This document shows positions 15,701 to 23,035 of a stretch of 64,000 nucleotides of DNA, piece after piece. A model generated the notes under the pieces. That model did no database searches. It saw only the letters and a list, made by a program, of their open reading frames with translations, and was not told where the DNA came from. The stretch is from contig NZ_JBQHUF010000005.1 in assembly GCF_052065355.1 (NCBI RefSeq), forward strand, positions 62,001 to 126,000, read 5' to 3'. This DNA comes from Flavonifractor sp052065355 (lineage in GTDB: Bacteria; Bacillota; Clostridia; Oscillospirales; Oscillospiraceae). A program made the translations under genes and the position numbers. Every line of letters starts with the position of its first letter. Within the stretch, counting starts at the first letter, position 1.

Positions 15701-16703
15701 TGAGGTGGAAGTGACCAACACAGGGTATGGGATCTCCTTCACCACCAGCAGCTTCTCCCCCTTCGTCCTGATCTGGACTGCCAGCTCCGGCGGCGGTGGC
15801 GGCGGCGGCACCACCTACTACACCCTGACCTATGAGTCCAACGGCGGCACTACTTATGAAAAGGAGCGCTATGCCAGCGGCACCACCGTGCAGCTCACCA
15901 AGTCCCCCGTCCGGGAGGGCTACACCTTCACCGGCTGGTACGCCGACAAGGAACTCACTGACGCCATTTCCAGCATCAAGATGACCTCCAACAAGACGGT
16001 GTACGCCGGTTGGGAAGCCACCGACACCCCGGGCTGGCTCAACGGCGACGACCACTTCGCCTATGTCATCGGCTATGACGATGGCACAGTCCGTCCTCTG
16101 GACAACATCACCCGCTCTGAGGTTGCGGCCATCTTCTTCCGTCTGCTCCGGGACGAGGTGCGGGAGGAGTACCTGACCGAGTCCAACACCTTCGCTGATG
16201 TCACCGACGGAATGTGGCACAACACCGCCATCTCCACCCTGGCCGCCATGGGCATCCTGGAGGGCCGGTCCGAGACCTGCTTCGACCCCAACGCCCCCAT
16301 CACCCGGGCTGAATTCGCCGCCATCTGTGCCCGCTTCAGCACAGAGGACAATGTCAGCGGCACCAGCTTTACCGACATCAAGGGCCACTGGGCAGAGAAA
16401 GAGATCCAGGAGGCCGCCTCTCTGGGCTGGATCCTGGGCCGTGATGATGGCACCTTCGGTCCTGACCTACCCATCACCCGTGCTGAGGCCATGACCATGA
16501 TCAACCGGGTCCTGTGCCGCCTGCCGGAGACTGAGGACGACCTGCTGGATGATATGATCGTCTGGCCCGACAACCAGCCTGACACCTGGTACTACCTGGC
16601 CGTCCAGGAGGCCACCAACAGCCACGACTTCCAGCGGAAGGACGACGTACACGAGCGCTGGACAGCGCTGCGTCAGTCCATCGACTGGACCCAGTATCAA
16701 TAA
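12744..16703 (+). CDS. Large SLH-anchored surface protein with beta-helix repeats
   Basis: 1319 residues, exported and probably cell-wall bound. Signal peptide (about 1-30, cleavage near NVLA). Residues about 125-545 are Gly/Ala/Ser/Thr-rich strand repeats with recurring GGSITV, AAIGGG, GAGIG and ITGG units, as in right-handed beta-helix or carbohydrate-binding Cthe_2159-type proteins. A less repetitive region follows, then a Gly stretch, an InlB B-repeat (about 1022-1090: YTLTYESNGG ... YTFTGWYADKELT) and three S-layer homology domains (about 1097-1300: FAYVIGYDDGTVRP, ITRAEFAAICARF, GWILGRDDGTFGP, ITRAEAMTMINRV). SLH domains bind pyruvylated wall polymer, fitting the CsaB-domain gene at 42.9 kb. 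Likely an adhesin; ligand unknown. The upstream inverted-repeat segment suggests on/off expression. Confidence 0.9.
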   Translation: MSKSHIRIRILSVLLTFAMLFSLLPANVLAADGETDNEIILDIANGSVILENGTYTQGSNEAQELSGKLVITGSSDANTIIVNPGADNTATFTIRDLTLSTASGASLIDVQSGEAALTLEGENTLTGGGTGFLSGALIRVSGEQALTIDGDGALNLLNGAENTAAHGAAIGGSAAEDGGTICIAGGTINIQQYGPAAGIGGGGPIEKGSATGDSGDITITGGSITVSVTAANNYGGGCGIGPGMNYYTTPSNSADGILNSITISGGTVNVTTASIKSGSSSYYSGPAIGTGRVGASGDQESKIHITGTANVTVSADVSAAIGAAATPVTSSTIGGGGVIHIDGDATVNAHTVYVEGLGNIYAGAAIGQGFNCFVDWDITVDGNASVQAHGDVTGAGIGGSMSYSDAVKLNIHIGGSAVVVASGSDYAAGIGAGYSLYTPASRTTISIGDQAQVTASGGYYGAGIGTGNGAYSPDSGDITISGSASIIAIGGPEASAIGAGSEGKVAGTTTITEGTTIIAYADGDKFAIDMDTTGSGAVNVTDTVLNGRFAEDEDPPTDADDDPSPINLLKDGNSDADLTLPDDYRSFAVTASDGSGTIRVQDGESLNRYAYYTDTDGNKQINYPVYENTDGSGGYLMLTKDDLRWMPTVELKPADITIYMGGSGYDGVVDENGDIQESMENGLPNAGFYVTLPEDLSSELKAALGVDEDDALDLSPYLTFRSGTKTWTLEPYDGKATSTVTGADGIQRYIYRLVAGIGQDAVRMQFTDAEGSVHVSDSFKLTDALYSEYDMSIYPGAVDQTTVYAEINTAKVTEDGGDPSKISYTTYAASAASGTLTIRGVTQEGGTTEVKPEVTEAVEEITAVLPTDTTYTINDSGVQVVSGTPSLLVDSIVHSEESDQLLTEKALSTLHLEASDNLRYDFRYLDLVDASNGNTWIKADNDVTVYWPYPTGTSQSTTFYLVHFDGLDREMTVADIADRIDACNAVEVEVTNTGYGISFTTSSFSPFVLIWTASSGGGGGGGTTYYTLTYESNGGTTYEKERYASGTTVQLTKSPVREGYTFTGWYADKELTDAISSIKMTSNKTVYAGWEATDTPGWLNGDDHFAYVIGYDDGTVRPLDNITRSEVAAIFFRLLRDEVREEYLTESNTFADVTDGMWHNTAISTLAAMGILEGRSETCFDPNAPITRAEFAAICARFSTEDNVSGTSFTDIKGHWAEKEIQEAASLGWILGRDDGTFGPDLPITRAEAMTMINRVLCRLPETEDDLLDDMIVWPDNQPDTWYYLAVQEATNSHDFQRKDDVHERWTALRQSIDWTQYQ

Positions 16704-16718
16704 GCCTTTAATAAAAGC

Positions 16719-16756
16719 AAAAAAGGAGGGCCGCGACATCGCGGCCCTCCTTTTTT
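16719..16756. terminator. Bidirectional terminator between convergent SLH genes
   Basis: Perfect 18-bp stem (16719-16736 with 16739-16756) whose ends are A6 and T6, giving a T-run on both strands. It ends transcription of both the plus-strand surface protein and the minus-strand hydrolase. Confidence 0.95.
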
Positions 16757-16762
16757 ATGTTT

Positions 16763-18709
16763 TTACTGCCAGATCTCCGTGTTTCCGTCCTTCACATAGG
16801 TGTGAGTGACCGAAGCCTCCAGGATCTCCCAATAGGCCCAATAGCCAGCAGATACATCGGAGAAGGGCATCGCCACATCCCGCTCACCGGCCTGGCGGCC
16901 CAGAGCCTGGTTCACCAGCTTTACCGCCTCTGCCCGGCTGATGCTGCGCTCAGGCTGGAAGGTTCCGTCGGGATATCCCGACACCCAACCCTGACCGGCG
17001 GCAAAGGAAATTACATCCGCCGCCCAGTGATTGGCAGGCACATCGGGGAAGCTGACCGTGCCGGAGGCCTCCGGGAAAAAGGCTGCCAGCAGCTTCACCA
17101 GCTCCGCCCGGCTCACCGGCTGCTCCGGCCGGAAGGTTCCGTCGGAATAGCCGTTCACCAGACCATATTTCTCAGCAAAGGCCACATAGGGGGCGTACCA
17201 GGCATTGGCTGAAACGTCAGAAAAGCTGATGTTCCCCATCTCCCCAGTGTAAAGCTTATTCCCATTACTATCCACTGCCAGCCGGGCCAGCATGGCTACC
17301 GCCTCTGCCCGGCTCAAAGTGGCCTCAGGCAAAAACCGCTCGTTCACGCCTTCCATATAGGCGGTATGGTTTACGGTATCCAGCGCAACAGTTACCGCCG
17401 GCTCCGGGGTGGCACTGGGCGTGGGCACGGGGGTAGCCGTGGGCTGGGGAGTGGCTGTGACTACAGGCGTAGGGGTCGGGGTAGGCGTCGGCTGGGCCTC
17501 ACCGTAGGCCCGCCGATACAGTTCGTTCAGGCCGTTGTCCCCCACCAGGAACTGATAGCGGAAATGGACCTCTCCTGTCACCTGAGGAATCTTTTGGTTC
17601 AGGGCCAGCTGCTGTTCAATAGCAGTGGTGCCGTACCAGGCGCTGTTGGGATCGGTATTTCCGGCCTGGTAGTCCGCCATCCCTATGTAAAGGGAAACTC
17701 CTGTACCCTTTACCACATCTGCCCACCAGCGGACAATGGTCTCATAGTCCATGGTTTTATGGCCGATATACCAGTAAACCTGGGGGCAGATATAGTCGAT
17801 CCACTCCTCCTTCACCCACTTCCGGCTGTCGGCATAGGCCGCATAGTAGCTCTCATAGCCGCCGGTGGTGTTGGAACCCTCAGGCAGGCTGCTTTTGTCC
17901 GCCCATACGCCGGAGGGGCTGATGCCATAGGACAGGTCGGGGTCAATGGCGTGGAGCCGCTCACCCAACTCCTTCACCAGCTGGTTCACGTTGTCCCGAC
18001 GCCAGTCTCCGATGTCAGAGAAGCCGCTGCCGTACTGGGCGTAGGCGGCAGCATCGTCAAAGCCGCTGCCGGGATAAAAGTAGTCATCCAGATGGATGCC
18101 GTCGATGTCGTAATTCCGGGCCAGTTCTTCGGCGCCCTGGATGATGTACTCCCGCACCTCCGGCAGGCCGGGGTTGAAGTAGAAGTTGTTCTCATACTGC
18201 ACCACCCAGTCGGGGTGGACCTTGGCGGGATGGTCGGCGGTGAGGGCATCAAACTCGCTCTGGCCACCCTTGGTGATGCGGAAGGGGTTGATCCAGGCGT
18301 GGAGTTCCAGACCCAGCTTGTGGGCCTCCTCCACCCAGTAGGCCAGAGGATCAAAACCGTTCTTAGGGGCGGTACCCTGGGTACCGGTGAGGTACTTGCT
18401 CCAGGGATAGTAGCTGGAGGGATAGAGGGCGTCGGCGGAGGGCCGCACCTGAAGGATCACGGCGGTCATGCCCATATCCGCGCAGTTTTTCAGGATCTTG
18501 TCGGCGTCCGCCTTCAGCACCTCCGGGTCTGTGGTGGCCTGGCTGGGATAGTCCAGGCGGTACACCGTGGACACCCACACGGCCCGGAAGTCCTTCTTCT
18601 CCCAGGTGGAGGCGGCGGAAGCGCCCGGCTGGGAACAGCTGCCCGGGCCCACCAGAACCAGGGCGCTTACCAGGATCAGGGCCAATATTGGTTTCCAATG
18701 CTTTGTCAT
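16763..18709 (-). CDS. GHL10-family glycoside hydrolase with Pro/Thr linker and SLH domains
   Basis: 648 residues. Secretion signal at 1-33. The catalytic domain (about 38-340) is of the DUF187/GHL10 (YngK-like) type: FRAVWVSTVYRLDYPS, LHAWINPFR, DIDGIHLDDYFYP, YGISPSGVW and ICPQVYWYIG. A (PT)-rich linker (about 410-445) leads to three SLH domains ending at the C-terminus. Family members are thought to act on cell-wall or related glycans; the substrate is not shown here. It follows the ABC-F gene by 23 bp on the same strand, with ribosome site AAAGGAGCG. SLH domains suggest the same wall anchor as the 12.7-kb protein. Confidence 0.9.
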   Translation of the reverse strand: MTKHWKPILALILVSALVLVGPGSCSQPGASAASTWEKKDFRAVWVSTVYRLDYPSQATTDPEVLKADADKILKNCADMGMTAVILQVRPSADALYPSSYYPWSKYLTGTQGTAPKNGFDPLAYWVEEAHKLGLELHAWINPFRITKGGQSEFDALTADHPAKVHPDWVVQYENNFYFNPGLPEVREYIIQGAEELARNYDIDGIHLDDYFYPGSGFDDAAAYAQYGSGFSDIGDWRRDNVNQLVKELGERLHAIDPDLSYGISPSGVWADKSSLPEGSNTTGGYESYYAAYADSRKWVKEEWIDYICPQVYWYIGHKTMDYETIVRWWADVVKGTGVSLYIGMADYQAGNTDPNSAWYGTTAIEQQLALNQKIPQVTGEVHFRYQFLVGDNGLNELYRRAYGEAQPTPTPTPTPVVTATPQPTATPVPTPSATPEPAVTVALDTVNHTAYMEGVNERFLPEATLSRAEAVAMLARLAVDSNGNKLYTGEMGNISFSDVSANAWYAPYVAFAEKYGLVNGYSDGTFRPEQPVSRAELVKLLAAFFPEASGTVSFPDVPANHWAADVISFAAGQGWVSGYPDGTFQPERSISRAEAVKLVNQALGRQAGERDVAMPFSDVSAGYWAYWEILEASVTHTYVKDGNTEIWQ

Positions 18710-18732
18710 GGGTTCGCTCCTTTGCGTGGTCG

Positions 18733-20517
18733 TTACTGTTTTGCGATCTGTTCGGCCAGGTCATTGAGATAGACCCAGCGCTCCATTTTCTCCTCCAGGG
18801 CGGCCTCCAGCTCCTCCTGTTTGGACTGGAGCTCCTGAAGGGCGGCGTAGTCGGTGGCTTTTTCCGTCTGCTCCGCCTGGACTTGCTTAATTTGCTCCTC
18901 CAGAGCGGCAATATCGGCGTCGATGGTCTCAAACTCCCGCTGCTCCTTGTAGGTGAACTTCACCTTCCGGGGCGGGGCGGCGGGGCGCTCCTTCCCCTTG
19001 TCCGGGGCGGGCTCCTTGGGAGCCTTGGGCTTCTCCTCCTGCCGGCGGGCCTCCAGATACTCGGTGTAGCCGCCGGGATAGCCCCGTACCTGCCCGTCCG
19101 GCTCTACGGCGAACACCCGGCGCACCACCCGATCCAGGAAATACCGGTCGTGGGACACGGTGATGACCGCGCCGGGGAAGGAGTCCAGATAATCCTCCAG
19201 GATGGCCAGAGTCTGGATGTCCAGGTCATTGGTGGGCTCATCCAGCAGCAACACGTTGGGGGCGGCAGCCAGCACAGACAGCAGGAACAGCCGCCGCTTC
19301 TCTCCGCCCGACAGTTTTCGGATGGGACTCCACTGCATCTCCGCCGGGAAGAGGAACTGCTCCAGCAGCTGGGTAGCAGTAAGCATGCCCTCCGCTGTCT
19401 CGATGCGGTTGCCGATCTCCTTCACATAGTCAATGACCCGGGTGTCCCCGTCCATGTCCGGCACCTCCTGACAGAAGTAGCCGATGCGGACGGTCTCCCC
19501 CACCTCGATCTCTCCGGCGTCCGGGGTCAGCTTCCCCGCCAGCAGGTTCAGCAAGGTGGACTTACCGCTGCCGTTTGCCCCTACGATGCCGATGCGGTCG
19601 TTCCGCAGCAGCATGCAGTCAAAGCCCCGGATCACCGTCCGGTCCCCGAAGGACTTGGTCACACCCCGCAATTCCACCGTCTTCTTCCCTAGACGGCTGG
19701 ACCGGGCGGAAAGTTCCAGGGAACTTTTTTCCGCTGGGCCGGTCTGGGCCTTCAGCTCCTCATACCGCTCCAGCCGCTCCCGGCTCTTGGTGCCCCGGGC
19801 GGTGGGGCCCTGCATCACCCACTGATACTCCCGGCGGAGGATGGCCTGACGCTTGCGCTCACTGGCTTTTTCGCTCTCCAGCCGGGCCGCCTTCCGCTCC
19901 AGATACTTGTCATAGTTGCCCTCATAGGTGTACAGCTTCCCGTCCTCCACCTCCACCATGGAGGTGACGATGCGCTCCAGAAAGTACCGGTCGTGGGTCA
20001 CCATCACCAGGGCGCCCTTCCAGGCCTTCAGTTCCCCCTCCAGCCAGTTCACCATGTCGTTGTCCAGGTGGTTGGTGGGCTCGTCCAGGATCAACACATC
20101 GCTGGGCCGGGCCAGCACCGCCGCCAGAGCCACCCGGCGGCGCTCTCCGCCGGACAGCTCCCCTACCTTTTGGTCGAAACGGGGCACTCCCAGCTTGTTA
20201 AGGATGGTCTTGGCCTCATACTCCGCCAAAACCTTGTCGTCGTCGCTCAGCCCAGCCAGCACCTGCTCCAGCACCGTCCGTTCCCCGGGAAATACTGGGT
20301 TCTGGGGCAGATATTCCAGACGCACATTGGGGTCGGGCCGGACAGTACCCTCGTCGGGCTCCTCCACTCCGGCCAGCAGCCGGAGCAGAGTGGACTTCCC
20401 GGTGCCGTTGACCCCGATCACACCCACCTTGTCCCCGCGATCCACATAAAAGGACACCCCGTCCAGCAAAACGCGGGTCCCGTATATCTTTGTCAGTTTT
20501 TCTCCAGAGAGCAGCAT
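18733..20517 (-). CDS. ABC-F family ATPase (Uup-like)
   Basis: 594 residues, two soluble ABC domains without membrane helices. Domain 1: Walker A GVNGTGKST, signature LSGGERRR, Walker B VLILDEPTNHLD. Domain 2: Walker A GANGSGKST, signature LSGGEKRR, Walker B VLLLDEPTNDLD. Between them lies the charged ABC-F linker, and at the end a proline/lysine region plus a coiled coil (about 520-590), as in Uup. ABC-F proteins act on the ribosome in translation or antibiotic protection; the Uup-type C-terminal domain argues for a housekeeping role. Start ATG at 20517 follows GAGGA; an upstream TTG would add seven residues. Confidence 0.9.
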   Translation of the reverse strand: MLLSGEKLTKIYGTRVLLDGVSFYVDRGDKVGVIGVNGTGKSTLLRLLAGVEEPDEGTVRPDPNVRLEYLPQNPVFPGERTVLEQVLAGLSDDDKVLAEYEAKTILNKLGVPRFDQKVGELSGGERRRVALAAVLARPSDVLILDEPTNHLDNDMVNWLEGELKAWKGALVMVTHDRYFLERIVTSMVEVEDGKLYTYEGNYDKYLERKAARLESEKASERKRQAILRREYQWVMQGPTARGTKSRERLERYEELKAQTGPAEKSSLELSARSSRLGKKTVELRGVTKSFGDRTVIRGFDCMLLRNDRIGIVGANGSGKSTLLNLLAGKLTPDAGEIEVGETVRIGYFCQEVPDMDGDTRVIDYVKEIGNRIETAEGMLTATQLLEQFLFPAEMQWSPIRKLSGGEKRRLFLLSVLAAAPNVLLLDEPTNDLDIQTLAILEDYLDSFPGAVITVSHDRYFLDRVVRRVFAVEPDGQVRGYPGGYTEYLEARRQEEKPKAPKEPAPDKGKERPAAPPRKVKFTYKEQREFETIDADIAALEEQIKQVQAEQTEKATDYAALQELQSKQEELEAALEEKMERWVYLNDLAEQIAKQ

Positions 20518-20590
20518 AGCAGTTCCTCGCTTTTTCAATATCTGTTTCAGTATAGCGGAAATGGGCGAAAAAGAAAAGGGGCTTCTCCCC

Positions 20591-20619
20591 TTGACAGGTA
20601 ACCGTATTACTCATATAAT
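20591..20619 (+). promoter_or_regulatory. Consensus promoter of the GntR/ABC operon
   Basis: TTGACA (20591-20596), 17-bp spacer, TATAAT (20614-20619): a perfect sigma-A promoter, which fits a tightly repressed operon. Confidence 0.92.
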
Positions 20620-20650
20620 ACAGTTAGAAAGTGTATTAGTCGAGTAGTAC
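20604..20650. promoter_or_regulatory. Two GntR-type operators
   Basis: GTATTA-N6-TAATAC at 20604-20621 overlaps the -10 box; GTATTA-N6-TAGTAC at 20633-20650 lies just downstream, 29 bp further. The layout suggests autorepression by the GntR regulator encoded next. Confidence 0.8.
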
Positions 20651-20669
20651 AGTTAAGGAGGTGAGGGCC

Positions 20670-21065
20670 TTGGTCGACTTTTCCGCCTTTGTGGCAGAGG
20701 ACGGTCTGCCCATCTATTTGCAGATCATCCGCCACGTCAAGCGGGCCATCGCCGCCGGGACGGTGCAGGCCGGAGACGAGCTGCCCTCCCGCCGGGTGCT
20801 CTCCGCCCAGCTGGGGGTGAACCCCAACACAGTGCAGAAGGCCTACAAGCTGCTGGAGGACGAAGGGATCATCTCCTCCCGCTCGGGCGCCAAAAGTGAG
20901 ATCGCACTCTCCCCGGAACTGGTAGAGCAGATCCGCAGGCAGCTGTTGGAACAGGAGGCCGGGCTGCTGGTACGCGCCCTGCGGCAGGCGGGGCTGGAAA
21001 AGGAGGCCGCTCTGGCCCTGCTGGAGCGGCTGTGGGATGAAAGCTGTGAGGAGGAAGGGCTATGA
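20670..21065 (+). CDS. GntR-family transcriptional regulator, YtrA type
   Basis: 131 residues, the short YtrA form. N-terminal winged HTH (LPIYLQIIRHVKRAIAAGTV, DELPSRRVLSAQLGVNPNTVQKAYKLLE) followed by a short helical tail instead of a large ligand domain. TTG at 20670 is chosen because AAGGAGG lies 8 bp upstream; a GTG at 20661 overlaps that ribosome site. It heads an ABC operon and overlaps the next gene by 4 bp (ATGA). YtrA-type regulators usually repress ABC exporters responding to cell-envelope stress. Confidence 0.9.
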   Translation: MVDFSAFVAEDGLPIYLQIIRHVKRAIAAGTVQAGDELPSRRVLSAQLGVNPNTVQKAYKLLEDEGIISSRSGAKSEIALSPELVEQIRRQLLEQEAGLLVRALRQAGLEKEAALALLERLWDESCEEEGL

Positions 21066-21796
21066 AACGCTGGTTATCTGTACTGACCCCCGCCGCCCGG
21101 CTGTCGCTGTGGAAGGTGCTGCTGCTCTCCGCGCTGGCTGCCGGAGTGCAGGTTCTTCTGTTCCTCACCGTGCCCCTGGATACGCAGTACGACCCCGACA
21201 GCGTCTCCCTTTCCCTGGAGGGAGTGGTACATCAGGGGAACCTCTCCCCGGCCTTTTCTGTAGGATTTGTTCTGGTGTGCGCCGTGCTGGTGCTGCCCGG
21301 CATAGAACGGGGCGCCAAAACCAGCTACGCCCTCCGGCGGCTGTCCGTAGACGAGCGGGTGGTCGTCCTGCTGTGGGGCGGCATGAACGCCCTGCTGCTG
21401 CTCATCTTCTGGGGCATTCAGGCGGCAGCGGCGCTGGCGCTGAGTCAGTATTATCTCCAGATCATGCCGACGGAGTATGTCAACCAGCAGACCCTTCTGA
21501 TGGCCTTTTCCCGCTCCCCCTACCTCCACGCCCTGCTCCCCATGTGGGACTGGGGACTGACTATCCGCAACCTGCTGGGCTGCGCCGTCCTGGGCCTGTC
21601 CACCGCCGCCCTTCCCTTCCACTGGCGGCATGGACGGAAGGCGTGGGTCACCTTCCCCCTGGCCATCCTGGCCGGATTTGCCTTCCCCTGCGGCATGGAC
21701 GGGTCGACTATCTACTTTATCCAGCTGTTCGTTCTGGGTGTGACCGGGGTTCTGGCGGTATTCGGTGTCTGGAGGTGGCATGAAGATGAGGAATAA
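21062..21796 (+). CDS. ABC-transporter membrane protein, first subunit
   Basis: 244 residues with about six hydrophobic helices (for example LWKVLLLSALAAGVQVLLFL, FSVGFVLVCAVLVLPGI, VVVLLWGGMNALLLLIFWGI, AWVTFPLAILAGFAF). No close named family recognised. The position between a YtrA-type regulator and an ABC ATPase, with overlaps on both sides, makes it a likely membrane part of the exporter. Confidence 0.75.
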   Translation: MKRWLSVLTPAARLSLWKVLLLSALAAGVQVLLFLTVPLDTQYDPDSVSLSLEGVVHQGNLSPAFSVGFVLVCAVLVLPGIERGAKTSYALRRLSVDERVVVLLWGGMNALLLLIFWGIQAAAALALSQYYLQIMPTEYVNQQTLLMAFSRSPYLHALLPMWDWGLTIRNLLGCAVLGLSTAALPFHWRHGRKAWVTFPLAILAGFAFPCGMDGSTIYFIQLFVLGVTGVLAVFGVWRWHEDEE

Positions 21797-22292
21797 ATGG
21801 GAATCTCTCTCCCGGCTGTTTCCGATGGGCTGGCCCTGGCAGAACGAGATTATCCTGACTGCCGCCGCCCTGGGTCTGTCCACCCTCACCGCTATGGGAC
21901 TGTTTATGTCCCGGTTCACGCCGGCGCTGGATGACCTCTATCAGCGCGCTTACGGTCAGGAGCCGGTGCTGATCCCGGGCAGGCTGGTGCCGCCCTATCC
22001 TCAGGTGCTGGGCAACGCCCTGCTGGGCTTTGGTCTGGTGGCGCTGTGCCTCATTCTGCTGCCCATCGGCCACTTTCTGTGGCACCGGTGGGGAGCCCGC
22101 AGCGACTATCTGATGCGCCGCCTGCCCCGGCGGCAGGAGCTGGCCAAGCGATGCATCACCGGCTCCGCCCTGCTGCTGGTCATCACCGCCCTGACGGGTC
22201 TGGTGATGTTCGGGCTGCTCTTTCTTTGGTATCAGGCCGCCACGCCGGCGGGGCATCTGCCCCCGGACGTGTGGGCCAGGACAGGAGGTTAA
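21780..22292 (+). CDS. ABC-transporter membrane protein, second subunit
   Basis: 170 residues, overlapping the previous gene by 17 bp. Start ATG at 21780 follows GGAGGTGGC. Two to three hydrophobic segments are visible (EIILTAAALGLSTLTAMGLFM, LLGFGLVALCLILLPIGHFLW, LLLVITALTGLVMFGLLFLW). No known family recognised; probably a partner of the neighbouring membrane protein and ATPase. Confidence 0.75.
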   Translation: MKMRNKWESLSRLFPMGWPWQNEIILTAAALGLSTLTAMGLFMSRFTPALDDLYQRAYGQEPVLIPGRLVPPYPQVLGNALLGFGLVALCLILLPIGHFLWHRWGARSDYLMRRLPRRQELAKRCITGSALLLVITALTGLVMFGLLFLWYQAATPAGHLPPDVWARTGG

Positions 22293-22296
22293 GGCT

Positions 22297-23031
22297 ATGC
22301 TGGAACTGAAGGATGTGAAAAAGAGCTATCTCAAAGGCTCCAAGGCTCTGGACGGGGTGGATCTGTCCATTGGCCCGGGCGAGATCGTGGGGCTGTTCGG
22401 AGAAAACGGCGCGGGCAAGACCACACTGATGAAGTGCATCCTGGGCCTGCTGCGGTATCAGGGGGAGATCACCCTGGACGGCGATCCCATTACACCCAAA
22501 AACATCGCCCGGCTCTCCTTCGCCACCTGTGAGCACTCCTACTTCCCCGCCCTCACCGCCGGGGCCCACCGGGACTTTTATCAGGAGCACTTTCCGAACT
22601 TCCGGACAAAGCGGTTCTCCGCCCTGATGGACTTCTTCCAGCTGCCCCGCAACAAAACCATCCGCAGCTTCTCCACCGGGCAGAAGAACCAGTTTGAGGT
22701 CATCCTGGCCCTGAGCCAGGGGGCGGACTATATCCTGATGGACGAACCCTTTGCGGGCAACGACATCTTCAACCGGGAGGACTTTTACAAGGTTCTGCTG
22801 GGTATTCTGGAGCCGGAGGAGACCATTCTGCTGTCCACCCACCTGCTGGAGGAGGTGCAGCACTTCATCGGCCGGGCGGTGCTTATCCACCAGGGCAAGG
22901 TGGCGGGCGACATTACCACCCTGGAGCTGGAGGAGCAGGGCCGGGGGCTGATGGATTTTGTGAAGGAGACCTACCAATACAAGGCCGACCGGGTGAGCCG
23001 TGCCCTGGGCGAGCTGACAGACAGGGAGTGA
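22297..23031 (+). CDS. ABC transporter ATP-binding protein
   Basis: 244 residues. Walker A GENGAGKTT (about 38-46), Walker B YILMDEPFAGND and H-loop LLSTHLLEE are clear. The signature motif is degenerate (FSTGQKNQFEV instead of LSGGQ), as in several YtrB-like ATPases. It follows the second membrane gene by 4 bp, with ribosome site GGAGG. It probably powers an envelope-stress or export function with the two membrane proteins before it. Confidence 0.92.
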   Translation: MLELKDVKKSYLKGSKALDGVDLSIGPGEIVGLFGENGAGKTTLMKCILGLLRYQGEITLDGDPITPKNIARLSFATCEHSYFPALTAGAHRDFYQEHFPNFRTKRFSALMDFFQLPRNKTIRSFSTGQKNQFEVILALSQGADYILMDEPFAGNDIFNREDFYKVLLGILEPEETILLSTHLLEEVQHFIGRAVLIHQGKVAGDITTLELEEQGRGLMDFVKETYQYKADRVSRALGELTDRE

Positions 23032-23035
23032 GGAT

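Noticed and set aside
17400..17500. GC-rich short tandem repeat
   Set aside because: It encodes the Pro/Thr linker of the GHL10-SLH protein, not a separate DNA element.
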